DNA from: Tomocerus qinae | Lineage: Eukaryota; Arthropoda; Collembola; Entomobryomorpha; Tomoceridae | DNA length: 64,000 bases | NCBI GenBank assembly: GCA_020055645.1 | Contig: CM034549.1 | Span: 1,798,001 to 1,862,000, forward strand | Direction of reading: 5' to 3' | Shown here: one piece after another, positions 24,203 to 37,700 of the stretch | Numbering within the stretch: the stretch's first letter is position 1 | How the letters are laid out: each line of letters starts with the position of its first letter | Position numbers and translations under genes: made by a program | The notes under the pieces: model-generated | Seen by the model: the letters and a program-made list of their open reading frames with translations, nothing else | Told to the model about the DNA's origin: nothing | The model's database searches: none

Positions 24203-26292
24203 GCACCGAAGACAAGTTATCAATTTAATAATTGTCTTACTCCCAATACATACCAGGTCGTTTCCAATTCAGATTTCGATAAGTCAGTTACGTATTTACA
24301 ATTGTACAGTGAAATTTGGGTTTTATATATGAATACAATATCATATAATTTAGTTCAATTTAATTAAAGTATTACAGAAAAGTATTTTTTCTCATATCTA
24401 ATATGTAATCATTTAGTCTAGTAGAAAAGACTTTAACAGAGTCGTTGTAGTCACTGTGTGTAAATATATTGCAGTTCAGTTTAAAAGATTGCGGAATAGA
24501 ACTCCGCTCATGACTCCCTCCAATCACAAGAACGAAAATTTTTTAACATTGACGGTATAGACAATGCTTCATATAGATTATTTATAGTATAGTTTTTATA
24601 CATGGCGTACACACAAACATCCGTACACACAAACATACTACATACAAACATTTGAATCACGTTTATATTATAGTCATGATTCAATATTTATTAGCTTTTT
24701 TGTAGCGGCACTTTTTAGAATATTTGTGAAATGGTGGACCTGGACATAAGACAATTGTGTACTGACATATTATTTTAAAACCGAAATTACTGATATTTTG
24801 TTGGATATTGAAGCTTTCCAAGTGAAGAACAAGTTCCGGACGATAACAACTAAATTACATGCTCATTAGTTGGCAAGACAAGTGAAGAGTCCAGTCGATA
24901 TGCTTAATATTTATGAGTTTGAAGACGTCCTTAATGATAGTTTCTGAGTTTTTTAAGCACATGTTATGTATGTAGGTTAGCTTACGCAGGTCTAGTGACC
25001 ATACAAAACTTATGGCATAGTCATATTTAGACTAGACGATAATATTTAGGAGATTCTTGGTCCTTATAATTGTTTGGTGGACACTGTTATCGTACACTAT
25101 GGATTATGTATTACACCATCATAAGGACACATAATAGACTGTATGCAATTGACGAATGGAAAACAATGACAAAAGAAGAGGAAAAGGAATGAGTAAGAAG
25201 CGTGGGTGCAAGGTAACGAGAACTGAACGAGTCAGTTGCACAAAAGGAACGAATCCAAAACTAGCACATAAGACAATCGAGTCAGAAAAAAACTGTTGAA
25301 ATAGGCAAAACTAAAGGAATAGTACAAAATGAAATGACACTGACATGACCAAGTGATCAATTGTTTCACGACCAATTCACTGCACTTTTTCTGATTTCAT
25401 TTCACCTTCAACGGTGTCATGTCCAAAGCACATCTTACAATACATATTTAGTTCTAGTAGCAGCGTGTGCATATTCAAATACTGCAAACCATAGCCTCGA
25501 CTATCTCTGCCATTACACACTTTCTTGTGTATAGTAGTGAGTCGTATAGGATGCTGTAACCTTAAACTTAAGATATGTTCTCATAATATGACGAAATGAT
25601 TGACATAAAGAGAAGCATAAAAACTCACTCCGTAACTGTTCTACTTGTCGAAACTTCTGTGTAGACTTTACGTACGAAGTGGTAATCGATCGTGCGTATT
25701 TAAGTGCTTTTTTAAGGACAGAAATGGCAGACTGCTTGAAATTAATTTGGGTTTATTTATTTCACTATTCTTTGGCATGGCATTGACTTTGGCTGGAAAG
25801 TATAGAAGAATAAATGTAGAAGGAGCGAGATGGTGGACAGCACTGGACCTCATCGTCATCTCTCTGCCTCACCCTTCCTCCCCATCATCATTTCCTCTTT
25901 TTCACTCCCTTTATCTTTACAACTGATAAAACTGACCATTCTATTAGTATGGACAGTGGGATTCCCACAAGTATTGATTCTTAGATTGGTCAGCTCTTCT
26001 TCTCTTGGGAGTTCTCCAGTACCTGAAAACCGCATCCTGGTGCATCTATATACTTTTTCGCTAGTGCGTTGGTTCTGTTTATAGTATTAGATCATCTTTT
26101 TTGTAACATTAGGCACAATTCAATCCAAGGAACTACAACTTTAATAGCACTTATAAGATAAACACGAAATGGGACATGCACATGGAATAATTGTGTCGCT
26201 AGGAAGGCATGCATCAAAAAACTTCAATCAAAAGGGAATAGGGCGGAGTCAAAAGATCTTTTTTGGGAGGACCGGAAAAAGTAACACCTTGA
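24203..26292. other. non-coding stretch with a possible retroelement relic
   Basis: No intact gene. The complement of about 24800-25100 reads with stops as a stretch resembling the region after the reverse-transcriptase catalytic core of non-LTR elements (YDYAISFVWSLDLRKL), which is weak evidence of a decayed copy. A short tandem CGTACACACAAACAT occurs near 24607-24640. An open frame at 25645-25926 has no recognised domain. Confidence 0.3.
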
Positions 26293-26859
26293 CCAGTTTA
26301 GCAAATCAATGCACACAGTTTGGCAAAAACGGTTTTTGGTTGCATCTTATAGATATTAAAATAGATCAATTAAAAATCAAATGTAAATGTGCCTTTTTCC
26401 ACGTCGGATACAGGCACGAATGTAACGAATACATCTGTTTTTTTAGTCTAATTGACTCATTGAATGTATAGGTAGTCTGTGGATCCAATTATTGGCTTTT
26501 CCGTAGCACACTTCTTGCAAGGTGAAAAGATATCCACTTACTTTTGTTAAAGTATAAAACATCATTTTGTAAATACTACCGTTTTGTCAAACTTAACAAA
26601 TTAACAACATCGCTTTTGCCAAACTATCCCCAGGGGACAATTTCTACAGACTTTTCGTTTTGCCAAACTTGCTTTTGCCAAACTGACCTAGATTCAACAT
26701 TTTTATTAACGACATTCTGTGAAACGTATTTAAGGGCATTTGAAATGTGTTCTGCTCGTTCAGCTGTTTCTCTCTATTTGTCGTGTAACTGGGAGCAAGT
26801 GTACCAGAAGCAAATGTAATTGGGGGGCAAGTGTAACACGGGAGCAAATGTGTTGATAC
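26293..26859. repeat. second repeat locus with CTTTTGCCAAACT motifs and the 16-bp foldback unit
   Basis: Four copies of a TTTTGYCAAACT word on the + strand (near 26582, 26611, 26662 and 26675), with its complement AGTTTGGCAAAA near 26318-26329, give an inverted arrangement. From 26783 to 26859 four 15-17 bp units (GTGTAAC plus GGGAGCAA) end in CGGGAGCAAATGTGTTGATA. This is the same unit and the same terminal word as the right end of the element in the bib intron (11281-11300). The left boundary is not certain. Confidence 0.55.
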
Positions 26860-29800
26860 CTATGTCCATCAGGTTACGATTATGATTTATTTGTGTACAT
26901 TTTAAAGCTAGCTAGCAGAAGATTGAATTTGTGTATACTTATGAACATAAATGCATATACAGTGCTGTACGTCTACATCTAAGAAACAGTTTTGCACTGC
27001 ATTAGTACAACATTAAAGTTTTCATTGAAATACATTCCAGATTAGATATTTTATAAGTTGAAGTAAATATAATGTAGATGCAACTTGTAGCAACAAGGTG
27101 TGACGACTTACTACGTATAGCATAGTACTACTATAATTTAGTTTCAATTACAATCGAGAGTGTAGTAAGTAAGTGTATGTAGGTCTGCTGGCAATTTTGG
27201 ACATGGTAAATAAAAATAAATAAATCTGTTTTTATCTGTGTATACCTATATACACAATAGATGCAGTACAGAGTTACAAATCTACAAAGGAGCTTTATCT
27301 GAGGGCATAAACAAAAGAACATTGTGCTGTAGCATTGCTTGCACATGAGTACTTTGTAATGGCCAACAATAACTACCTGATAACATGCATAACAGCATTT
27401 CTTACGATAACACAACCCAAGCAGCAATAATAATTATTTCCATCGTTTCATTTCATTTTCTTCCTTTCTGCTCGGTTAGACATGACAAGTGGGCAAAGGG
27501 GCAAGTCAAATCTTTCAAGCAAAGTCAGAAATATATTACAATGAGCATACGCCAAGCCAATGCAATTTACACCAAAGCATCCAAATTCATTAAATACAGC
27601 ACGGACGTCACAGATTTGCAATGTGCAGAAGAACAAGAGAGACGTATCGCTTAATATTCTTATTACTATTATTACATTATGGATTTGACTGAGGCACCTT
27701 GCAGCCTCACTCACAGCTCTTCGTCTCGCCTATCTAATATATTATGAATATTATTTTATCTGCCAAGCCAGAGACCAAGGTGTAAAACTTATAAAAGCAA
27801 TGTTTAAGGTAATGTATTGTGATATGTATATGCATTCTTCTGATCTGAGCAGAACAGGATAATGCACCATGACCATAGCACACTTATTATTTTATAATGG
27901 AGTGTGTTGTATTGTTTTTGGTGTTTAACTACCTGTATGGCATGTTTACGTGTCCCTATCCTTAATATTCACTTGACTCTCATTTGCTGAGCCCTCTCAA
28001 ATATTTAATGCATCGAAGCCATCAGACACAGCAGCCAAGTCAACGCATCAGATTGGATCACAACATCTCAGTCCACTTTGGCCTATTTACTCAGGAATTC
28101 GTATTAACACGAAAAGTAAGTTAAAGTGTCGTGTTTCTGAAGCATTCGCACAGTCCCTATCTGCACAACTTCTCGCACACACGCAAAACTCTTCCTTTCC
28201 ATTTCATTTCGATTCATTAGAAATTCTCTGTTTTGTCCTGTCTATCTGTGCTGATTAGTAAACTTGTAATTGCTCGAGACTATTTACTAGTAGAGAATTC
28301 CCATACACTTTCAGATAAGACACTTCTAACATCAGTACAAATCCTGACGTGCCCACACATCCATCCATACGTGCGTAAGGTTGTTTGTGTGTAACAGGAG
28401 GTGGAATGGAGCAGACAACGGCAATCAGCAAAGAACATTATAGATTCTGCAATTTTTACTGATATTGTGAAGTTAATGCACTTATTAGTACAATCAACAA
28501 AGCCAATAGAAACCAACTCAAGACGGTTTGATTTGAAAGAGAGCCAGAGAGAGGAGTTATGGCATTTACCTGAAATCGACGAAATATAAATAATAATAGT
28601 GCATTTCAGTGAGTAGTAGTAGAAAGGCTTGTGTACACAAAAGAGAACTTGTTAATGTAAGCAAAGTAAGCAAAGCGAAGCAAACCACGAAATCAAATAA
28701 GATACCTACCAATCTGCTACGGCTATGCTATATAAACAAACCAGTATTATTAGTATTAAAATTGGAGATATAGTGCTTACACCACTATAAAATTTACATG
28801 ACTGCATCTGCACATGTAGATGAGTGTGTGACTACATAGAAAAGTGAATATTAGTATAGAGAACCTTACAATTAGAGATATGGTGCATAGAGAGATTACA
28901 AAGTGATGTGTCTGTGGAGGACGGGATGGAGTGCACTGGGCTAGATGAGTGACTGACTCTAATAGGGATCTAAACATTGAAAAGTATTTGAAAAACGTGG
29001 ATATTGTGTCGTGAATTGGTTTTGGATTTCCATAGCATGGCAGAGACTGGCTCAGATCCTTTGCTCACTTTACCTTAACCAACACATTATTGTCAATAAG
29101 CAGGAGCTAGAGAATTATGCAGACATTAGAGTGGAAATCGCTCGAAAATCCACGAAAGAGTGAATAGAGACTAGTTAGCCGTGCATTGTTGAGAAGTGCA
29201 CGGAGCACGCATCGTTACTGTTCTATTTCTGTCGAGTCTACATACTCGATATTAATTTACTACTACATTTGCCCTATCCTTCACTCTGTAAACACACAGA
29301 CCTACCTAACTAAACCAAATACAGTAATACGGCAGCTCTATTAGTTCTAGCCGTCTAATTCAATAGATTTCTTACACATTCTTAAATAAGACTTGCTTTG
29401 TTGGTTTTCTTGCCCTGCACCACTCTATTATTAGAGACTCAGTGATGTCTATGTAAATATAGGCCCACAGTGTTCACAGTGACTTGCTATAGTAGTTAGG
29501 TACACAGGGAATTAACTAACTGTAGGCTAAGGAACCTTAGGCTGGCTAACAGGATTAATCAAGTCACCTACTCTACTCTCCTCATGCATTAGTCTGCATT
29601 GTTAGAGTTTGTCTTGCTTTCGTGAATTAAAACCATAGTTTAGCTATTAAGTGCAAGAAAGTTGCACACAAACGAGCCAACTACAGCCCCACACAATTCC
29701 GCAGTGTGGCACAAGAAATGTATTAGTGGAGCTCTGTCCAACATTCTCACTCCCTACTCCTAGTGCTCCTCCATCCTTTAGCTGCATTTACGCCATCCAA

Positions 29801-31681
29801 ACCAACTTGAGACTAGATTCAATGCAACCCAACAATACTTACAGGCTCAAGACAACAGCTTCATACATACTCTTCTCATCAGTCACCCACGAAAGTCAGA
29901 CACAGCAACTAACCACATTTTTATTTTCAGCCAACTCTTATTTCTCATTTTTTTTCACTGCCCACTAATAAATTGTAGACTAATCATAATTATTAATACT
30001 GCAGATTTTTCTAAACGGTTTATCTGTAAGAAATTATGGCAATCATAACTACATAGAGGTGATATCGGAACATTACCAGATAAAGACTATTAAGTACAAT
30101 AGGGTCAGGAAAACAAACTAACCCGACAAGGGAAGGCAAGGTCGTAAAATAAATTAAAGGTACCTGTGGTACCTGAATAAAAATACTTCTCTGTATCTAC
30201 AATTATATTAATTATAACAGTGATAGACAACTGTACTAGTTCTGCTCTAAAACTGCACCTATACCATATTATGTTAATTTTGTCACTGGAAAAGGTGGTT
30301 GACTTACCTGTTGATTTTATTATGTGGCCTATTAACAATTGTCTACAGAAGGAATGTGAATATTCAAATTTGTTATCGTGTACTAGCAACTGCTAAAGTG
30401 TTGTGTCGAAGGTGTTTGTGTTTACTAGTGCGTTGTGAGTGTTGACAACAAAATAAAAATTCCTTGGTTGACATTAGACATTTAACTTGTTTTCTGCATT
30501 TCAATGAGTTTCGTCCCTGTGCGACTTGGTGTCCTGTCTTATTCTGCATGTTTATGCAGATTGAATTGAAATCAGAGCTGGCCTACCTCTGCTCACTCCT
30601 CGAAATAATCCCAAGATTTCTGCTTTATTGAAATTAAATCATTTACATTCACACAAGTACCTTCGTCCCACTCCTTGTACCTACATGAAAATTATGATAT
30701 GAGAGCATTATAGCAACAACCACAGTTCAATAAAACTTCCGTGAGTCTGCTACTGTTCTTTCTGCTTGGCATTCGACGATTATTTCATATTTGGCTACAC
30801 ACACCAAAGGAGATTGAAATGCATGGATATTCCGTTTTGGTTTTATTACATGAAATTGTGCTGCATTGTGGTCTGCCTTGACAGCCCGCCCGCCCGCCTG
30901 TCCTAACTTAACATATCATACTTCGTATCACGCCAACTATACTAACTTTGGCTGTATCTTTGGATGGATTGAACTGCCCATTGTCTATTTACATCCTATA
31001 TATCGACAATCTATAATATACACTAATATAGGCGAACATAGAGAGGTCTACCACACAGAAGACAAGTCAACTCCTGCCAGACCGTTTAACATTTAAAAGT
31101 TGAGTTAACATTGAAATCCCATTTGAGCAATTGCTATCGTCATTTCATCAAGCGTTTGCATTATATGTGGGAGTGCATTTATTATCATTAGCCCTGTCTT
31201 CGACTTCCATTCTACAGCAGAGGATTTGGGCTTGACATTTTTATCTCATAATACATATAACACGTATTAGATGCATGTACGATGTACCTATGTATACACA
31301 TAATACGTTAGAGTCCAGCCAAACCATTGCAACTTTTTTCTCTAACAATCAGTAGTCTCCGCAGTTCTACTGACTGACTCTTCGTCTCCATCCGTTTCCT
31401 TTGTTTTTGTTCTTTTTTATTATTCTCTGTTTTGTTACTTTGTTTGCTGTGAATTTTGATTTGATCTGATCCGTGGAATTTCTCTTGTCTCTAGCTTGAC
31501 TGGAGCATTGGTTCTTCTATTAAAAAATAGCCAGGAAGAATTCGCAGACAATAAGCACATTCATTCTACATACCGCAAAAATCAGGATACTTTGTATTGT
31601 GCTTTACGCAACCAGAAGATAGATAAAAAGTGAATTCGCCCACACTTGCTCAAGTTAGTAGTCACCGCAGCAGCCAACACA
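26860..31681. other. non-coding stretch with two exon-like open stretches
   Basis: No recognised gene. Two + strand stretches end in natural stops and begin behind AG with acceptable upstream context: 27480-27654 and 28398-28589. Neither translation matches a family I know (see findings). Otherwise AT-rich, with short AAGCAAAG-type repeats near 28658-28685. Confidence 0.35.
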
Positions 31682-31725
31682 ATGTGGACTCTACAGAAGA
31701 AAATAAAACGGACATTTAGTCACAG
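31682..31725 (+). CDS. possible first coding exon of an unidentified gene
   Basis: ATG in a favourable context (ccaacacaATG) opens the frame MWTLQKKIKRTFSHR, which runs into a consensus donor (CACAG then gtaagc) at 31726. The upstream 60 bases contain no in-frame ATG and look like a leader. The product is not recognised; the segment is strongly basic. It leaves two bases of a split codon, and the exon-like stretch at 43976 needs exactly two, but a direct link is only one possibility. Start, donor and context together are suggestive, not proof. Confidence 0.2.
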
Positions 31726-34700
31726 GTAAGCGTAAAAACCTTATTTCTATTATGCTTTTATTTATTTTGCGTCACGAGTAATGAAATAATGGCATGAAGT
31801 GCAATTAAGAGTGGCAACGAGTCAGGTTATCCAATTCAATTTATTTGAATCATTTTGAGGTTTCAGATTCAACAAATCCACAACTGAAATTAATAGGTAC
31901 CTATTTACAACCCTTGAGTGTAGTAAGCGTCTTTTTCTTACGTAATTCTAGCAATGGTACTTGATGAATGCACGCTATAGAGCACTATGTGTTAATGTTA
32001 CAATTGTTAATTACATAATACTTCTCCGTAGAGCGAAACAAAATAAAACAAAGCGACTACCTAAGCAAAGCTAAAACTAAATACGAAGTAAGTAAATGAA
32101 AAATAAATATTACTACAAAGCTGAACGAAAAGCGAAGGAAACAGGCAAAACGAAGGCTAAACAAAGGAATTTAACATTTAGTGCCATTTAATTATGTTTA
32201 CTTGTAGTAAATGTCATAATCCTACCGCATCCACTTAGAACAAGATCTGGTACCTCTGTCTGGCAACCTAGTAAACTAATTATTATCTACTTAACGAGAG
32301 TTTTGGTTAACACAGACTTATTGTTCGGTGTGCTTAATTGTAAATGACCCAGCCCAGCCCCAAAGACACGAAAACGATGTGTACACAATGCAAACCACTG
32401 CCAGATAAGACGGCTATGTTAATTAATTAATAATAAGTATAACCACTTAATTAATTAATGGAGAGCATTAGGTTAACCTTTGTGGCTCGTTGCATTGAAT
32501 TAACCACACAATGGCATCCATTTAACTTTTTCAAGAACATTTCTGTCGTGGCTTCTGCATCTATTGATTTAGACGTATGAATTACGATACTTGTTAGTGC
32601 CTGAACTGTTGGAATCTTTAGAATTCACTTCCATGTTATTGTTACGTCCTAATCGAGCGTTTTTCAATCTCTTTTAATCCATTTGGAATTAACTCTCTGC
32701 TCTACCATTTCTTGTACTTGAACTGCAACCGAGGAGATGCAGATCTGGATTTCTTTGCTTCCTACCTAGTGCTGTCTGTTCTGCTGCTAGCAGTTGGTGC
32801 TGTGGCTAAGTATGACATGGCAGTTGATTTGAATATGACTCTCCATTATTTGCAATTTGTCAAACAATTTGAATGCATAAGACTAGATTGCTTTGATTAG
32901 CTATTTCTTAATGTCTACATTTAAAACAGATTTAGGTAGTATATGCCAAGTCTCGACTGTATCGATAAGGATGTTTGGAGCTTTAAAGTACAGACGCTTA
33001 TGGTTTGCATTAGTTAGGGTAATTTATGCATAGTTTCTTATGCAAAACTAAATCAGCTCCTTCAATCGCTCAAGAAAGACAATCGACAATCGTCAGTCAC
33101 TTTCAGCCTGCCTTGAATTGAATATCTAGAATCCGCTTTAACTTAACTTACACATTACGGCTGCTAAGCCAGGGAATTTCAATGGCAACCAAAGAAAGTC
33201 GCTATTCACTTGTCATGATAAGTCCTAAGACATGAAATTGTGGCGGAGTTAATGGTGCGGTAGTACTAACTAAACAAAGTGAACTACCTGAATTTAAGTA
33301 GCAAGTCTAGCTAAATAGTTGACTGACAATAAGCATGGAATATCTTTACCTTCAAATCAGTATTACCCTGACAAGACAAGTCAAGAGCACTAAAGACTCT
33401 TTCTGATGTAGACTGCCGACTCTGCTAATAAGTGTAAGACGCTATTCATAAATTGCTTAGGACAATGCGACTCTATCCTACACTAATCTCCATTGTTCAC
33501 TCTTGAGAATCTGTTGAACTGTTGTGATTAGCATTTATGTAACAATTGCCCTCCATTGCCAAAACACTAGGAAATGTCAGCGCTCTACTCTGCTACTTGT
33601 TTTGATAAGAAATTGGCAATACTTACCGATCCAACAGTCAGCTACCGATGCATACATTTTTTAACACATTTCTTTTGCAAATTCGAAGAATACATTTTTC
33701 GATGCGAATTAAATAATTTGTTTTCTTTACCCGTTTTTTGATTGTTCTTTGAAAAGCAACAAAGTTCAACGAGCTCATTTTCTACAGTCGTTAGAGTTAG
33801 ATTATGTTAATCCCCATTATCTATGCATTTCTATTTGGAGTTTTTTACACTTCAATTATTAGGAATGTCAAATTAAACCATGCCACGAAACACATTCGTC
33901 TTGAGTGTCATTATCTTTTGAGATTTTGAAATTAGTGTCAATTTTGTTTCGGTCGGTCAGTGTCTGTCTTTTGGTGTGCTTCAATTCACTTTTCTGATAA
34001 AAGCACAAAAAGTTGGAGGCCGGTAGATAGACTTCTATAATAGATAGCTTGTAGGTATAAATATGCGTACCAATAAGTACCAAACTAAGTTAAGTAAGTC
34101 AAGTTAGAATGTATTTGTGTTATTGCAACATTTCGTTAAATAAAGCCAATAAGGCCCAATCAAGTATTTGAGTGCTAAGGATTACTTACATCTATGTATA
34201 CCGTTTTGTTACATTTGTGCTGTTGCAAGAAGGAAGGGAATAATGGGGAATGCAGTGCAAAGTGCAATTTTCCACAAATGCAAAACTTTTGACAAATTAT
34301 GCACGCATTTAAAGTTATATGACCAATTTACAGTAGAAATGACGAAGACCAGGCGGTAGGCAACAATTTCCTTGCGTAATTCTACATTTATGCCTAATGC
34401 AAATTCACAATTAGCTTCTTACCTGCACACAGGCAGAGGCATAAAGCTTGATAATTATGCAGGAAAGTGGGCATAATAAGAGAAGAACAGGATAATGTGG
34501 ATGTTCATGAATAAAATAATATTAACGAAGGGACCTTACTTAACTTGTTACGTATTTACAAGAAAGGGTGCTTTTAATTTAGCTACATTTGCTTCGCATC
34601 TCATTTAGCGTACTACGAAGCTCGTTATTAAAATGTGAATGTGAGTTGGCGTGATATAAATTATTTCATGAATAAAATGAGAATAATAAAGTCTAATGGA

Positions 34701-37700
34701 TGAGTGTATGAAGTCTGTTGCGAATTAAAATAAAAGTATTAATGATGAGAATCAAAGGCCAAGTGGATTTTGTTGGATTTGCCTTTCCAAAAGTATTACA
34801 TTTCATTCAGTCCTAAGGTAGTTACAACTTTTACTCGATTTTAGGAAATAATTTTTAGTCAGTCAGTCCTGTCGCTGCCTCTCACGAATCAAGTAGATGC
34901 CTTAGCGATTTATCGTATCGACTTTAATGAGAATTGGATATAGCACAACCATAAAACTCCCTCGACATTATAGATTGATATGTACACAGACAGAGTACCT
35001 GCCTGGTTAATATTACTTTAACTTATATCCTACGATTATCAAGCTGACAATTATCATCAATCAATACTAACCTTTTCCCAATTCGAATAATCGATACATT
35101 AGTTATTAGCCTCGCCGTTTCACTACTGCACCGACTACGAGTGAGTGAGTATTAATTTTTGATTGCATTGAAATGCGTTGTGATATAATGAACTTGCATA
35201 ACTTATAAATTACAAGAATGGGAATGTATAAGACCATGTATATGTGTCTGCGATAAATACAGAGGAGATTGTAAAATCTTCTTCAAAGCAATAATTATAG
35301 TCACAGAATACGTCAGTGCATAAAAATTCCAATTCACTTGCTTTGCTAATAAACTTGGGGTTTCATAATCGCCTTTCTACGCTCCACACACAGGCCAATT
35401 CTGAAAGCTTTGTTTATAGGCACAGGTAGATTAGCATCACATTGAGATAGGTACCTCACTCCTAATAATCCCCATAACTTCTGCAGAATACATCATCTGT
35501 GGTCACCAAATTGTGTTACATTACAAACTCGTAATATATGTCTTGTGCTTACTCATGGCATGGATTGGGATTGTACGTACACGGAGGGGGATGCTTCTTT
35601 CCAACTCTGCAGGCATCTGCAAAACGTCGAGACAACAGAAAAATAAAGCAAAACAAGGTAAAGGTTGTATGTATGCATGCATTTGTGTAGGCATGCACTC
35701 GTTTGTGCAATCCAAGCGAGAATTACTCATCTATTGAGAATTGTGTGAAAGATTCGCCACAATGTGTACCACTCGCTAAATCCGTCTAACCAGATCAGCC
35801 AAGAAAGACGATCTAAACCACAAATGACGATTTTCAACGATGATGTTGCTCATTGCTCCAAAAAATAATTTTCCGGATTAGCCATACTTGGATTAGAGTT
35901 TGAGTGGAGTCACATTTGATGCACATAAACAACACATTCTGGGAAATTCTCATCTTGAGGCAATATTTAGGTCAAACAGCTCCTTGTGAGATTTTACACA
36001 AATTTCTTTTGTTTTACTTACTATAATTTGCTTTGCTTTATATGGACATATTATTATAGCTTTTAGTTTCGCTAATGGCAAATAAGTACTAGTCAGCTGA
36101 GACTAATGATACAACTTCAATCAAATGGTTTTCATGCGTCTTGTATGGAATTAAAAATGTATATTTTTATGACTAATGTCTCAATTAGGAAAGGTTATTC
36201 TGGAGTCAGAAAGGAAATCGCCCTCTCAATTAATTTACTATTGTTAATTTTAAAAAGGTATGTGTGTGACCTAAAGCGAGGAGAAAGGATATGTTTGTGA
36301 TAGTTGGACGTGGATACAATTTTTTGAGAATAATAGAACAAGTTTGTCATCATTTTTCATGATCTCTCAATTACGAAAATAAGTCTCAGTTATTAGTAAC
36401 TACATAATATTATATTGCACATCTTTTGGGTAAAATAATTTCAATATCTCATTCCATTTTTCTAAAGGAGGTTGACTGCCATTGACGGTACGAAAAAATT
36501 ATTCTTGGATGTAATAGTACCAGGCCAACTTATACAGGTACTTGGAATACGTTACCTGCCTTGCAAGTATAGGTTTACAATGAGTAAATTTGCAATAGCA
36601 AAACAAATTCCTGGGTTATCAAAAAGGAAAGATTCTCAATTGGCTTACCGTTTCAGATTCACGAAGTACGTGGGTCACAACATATGATGATTTGTTTTTC
36701 GATTTGGATTTCCTAGTTATTATGAATAACTGACCTTTTACCACTTATCTCTTAAACCTTATTGCTAAAACGTACTATCTTAAATAAGGGTGTGAAGTAG
36801 AGAAGTCTAAAATAATAGTCTCACCGCAGGAAGACCATAAGTAAACACCAAGAGCATTGTTGCGGTAGGTGAACGTTCCATGCAGGTATAATTCTTTCCT
36901 TTTCAGTATCAGCACCAAAATACTCAGGCTGCACTGTAATCAAAAACTACCAAAATGGATGAAGAAGCAGATCATTTAGGGTTCGGTCTTGTACAGCTCA
37001 TATTGATGTAAGCCTACATAAACATACGTATAGTGCGAGTGCAGTGGCGGATTGTCTAAGTGAAGCAGCTGGAGTAGTAGGCGTCATTGAACTTCAATAA
37101 TTTTGCCTAAATAAGGTCTGCTCTTCTTACTCTTCTGATCTTCCCTTAAGGACTTTGACTCGTCTTCTTGTCGCTAATGCAAATACGTAAATTCCTTGAA
37201 CATAATTGGCAGCAAGGTGCATTTGTTTTCTTCTGGTGCATTGTAAGTACAATGGCTATGATGTCATCGCACAGACAAAAGCAGAAGACATGAGTGACGA
37301 CACGAGAACCTTTTAAGCCACTAAACAAACCATCAGATGTAGTAATTACTACCTACAGCTGTACATAGGCACAAGCATTATATAATGACAACTGAATTTA
37401 AGCCCAGTGTGTAAGCACATGTATGTACAGCAATGGCATCTGATACGTGTATTTACTCACTTTGTGCGTGAAACAGACGTAATTAATACCAATGACTATC
37501 TATGTAAAAGCTTTGCAATGAAAGTGGAATTTTAAGTGGTAAAAACTTTTGAGATGAGTCAATAGTGCAAGATCAAGTTAAAAAGGAAAGGCACGAGGCG
37601 TCTTCACTTTTGATTTTCAAACTTGTATTAACGATTCTTTAGGATACACTTAGTTAACACAGGCATTCACACCTGTACGAATAAATACATATGATTGCAA

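Noticed and set aside
33736..33757. Possible miR-315-like sequence (shared TTTTGATTGTT start)
   Set aside because: The mature sequence diverges after base 11 and neither flank can pair to form a precursor hairpin.
36084..36105. Possible miR-252-like word (TAAGTACTAGT)
   Set aside because: Only an 11-base match, then diverges, with no hairpin partner.
36472..36687. 71-codon frame behind an AG, reading TAIDGTKKLFLDVIVPGQ
   Set aside because: Weak acceptor context and no recognised family; kept out because similar frames are expected by chance.
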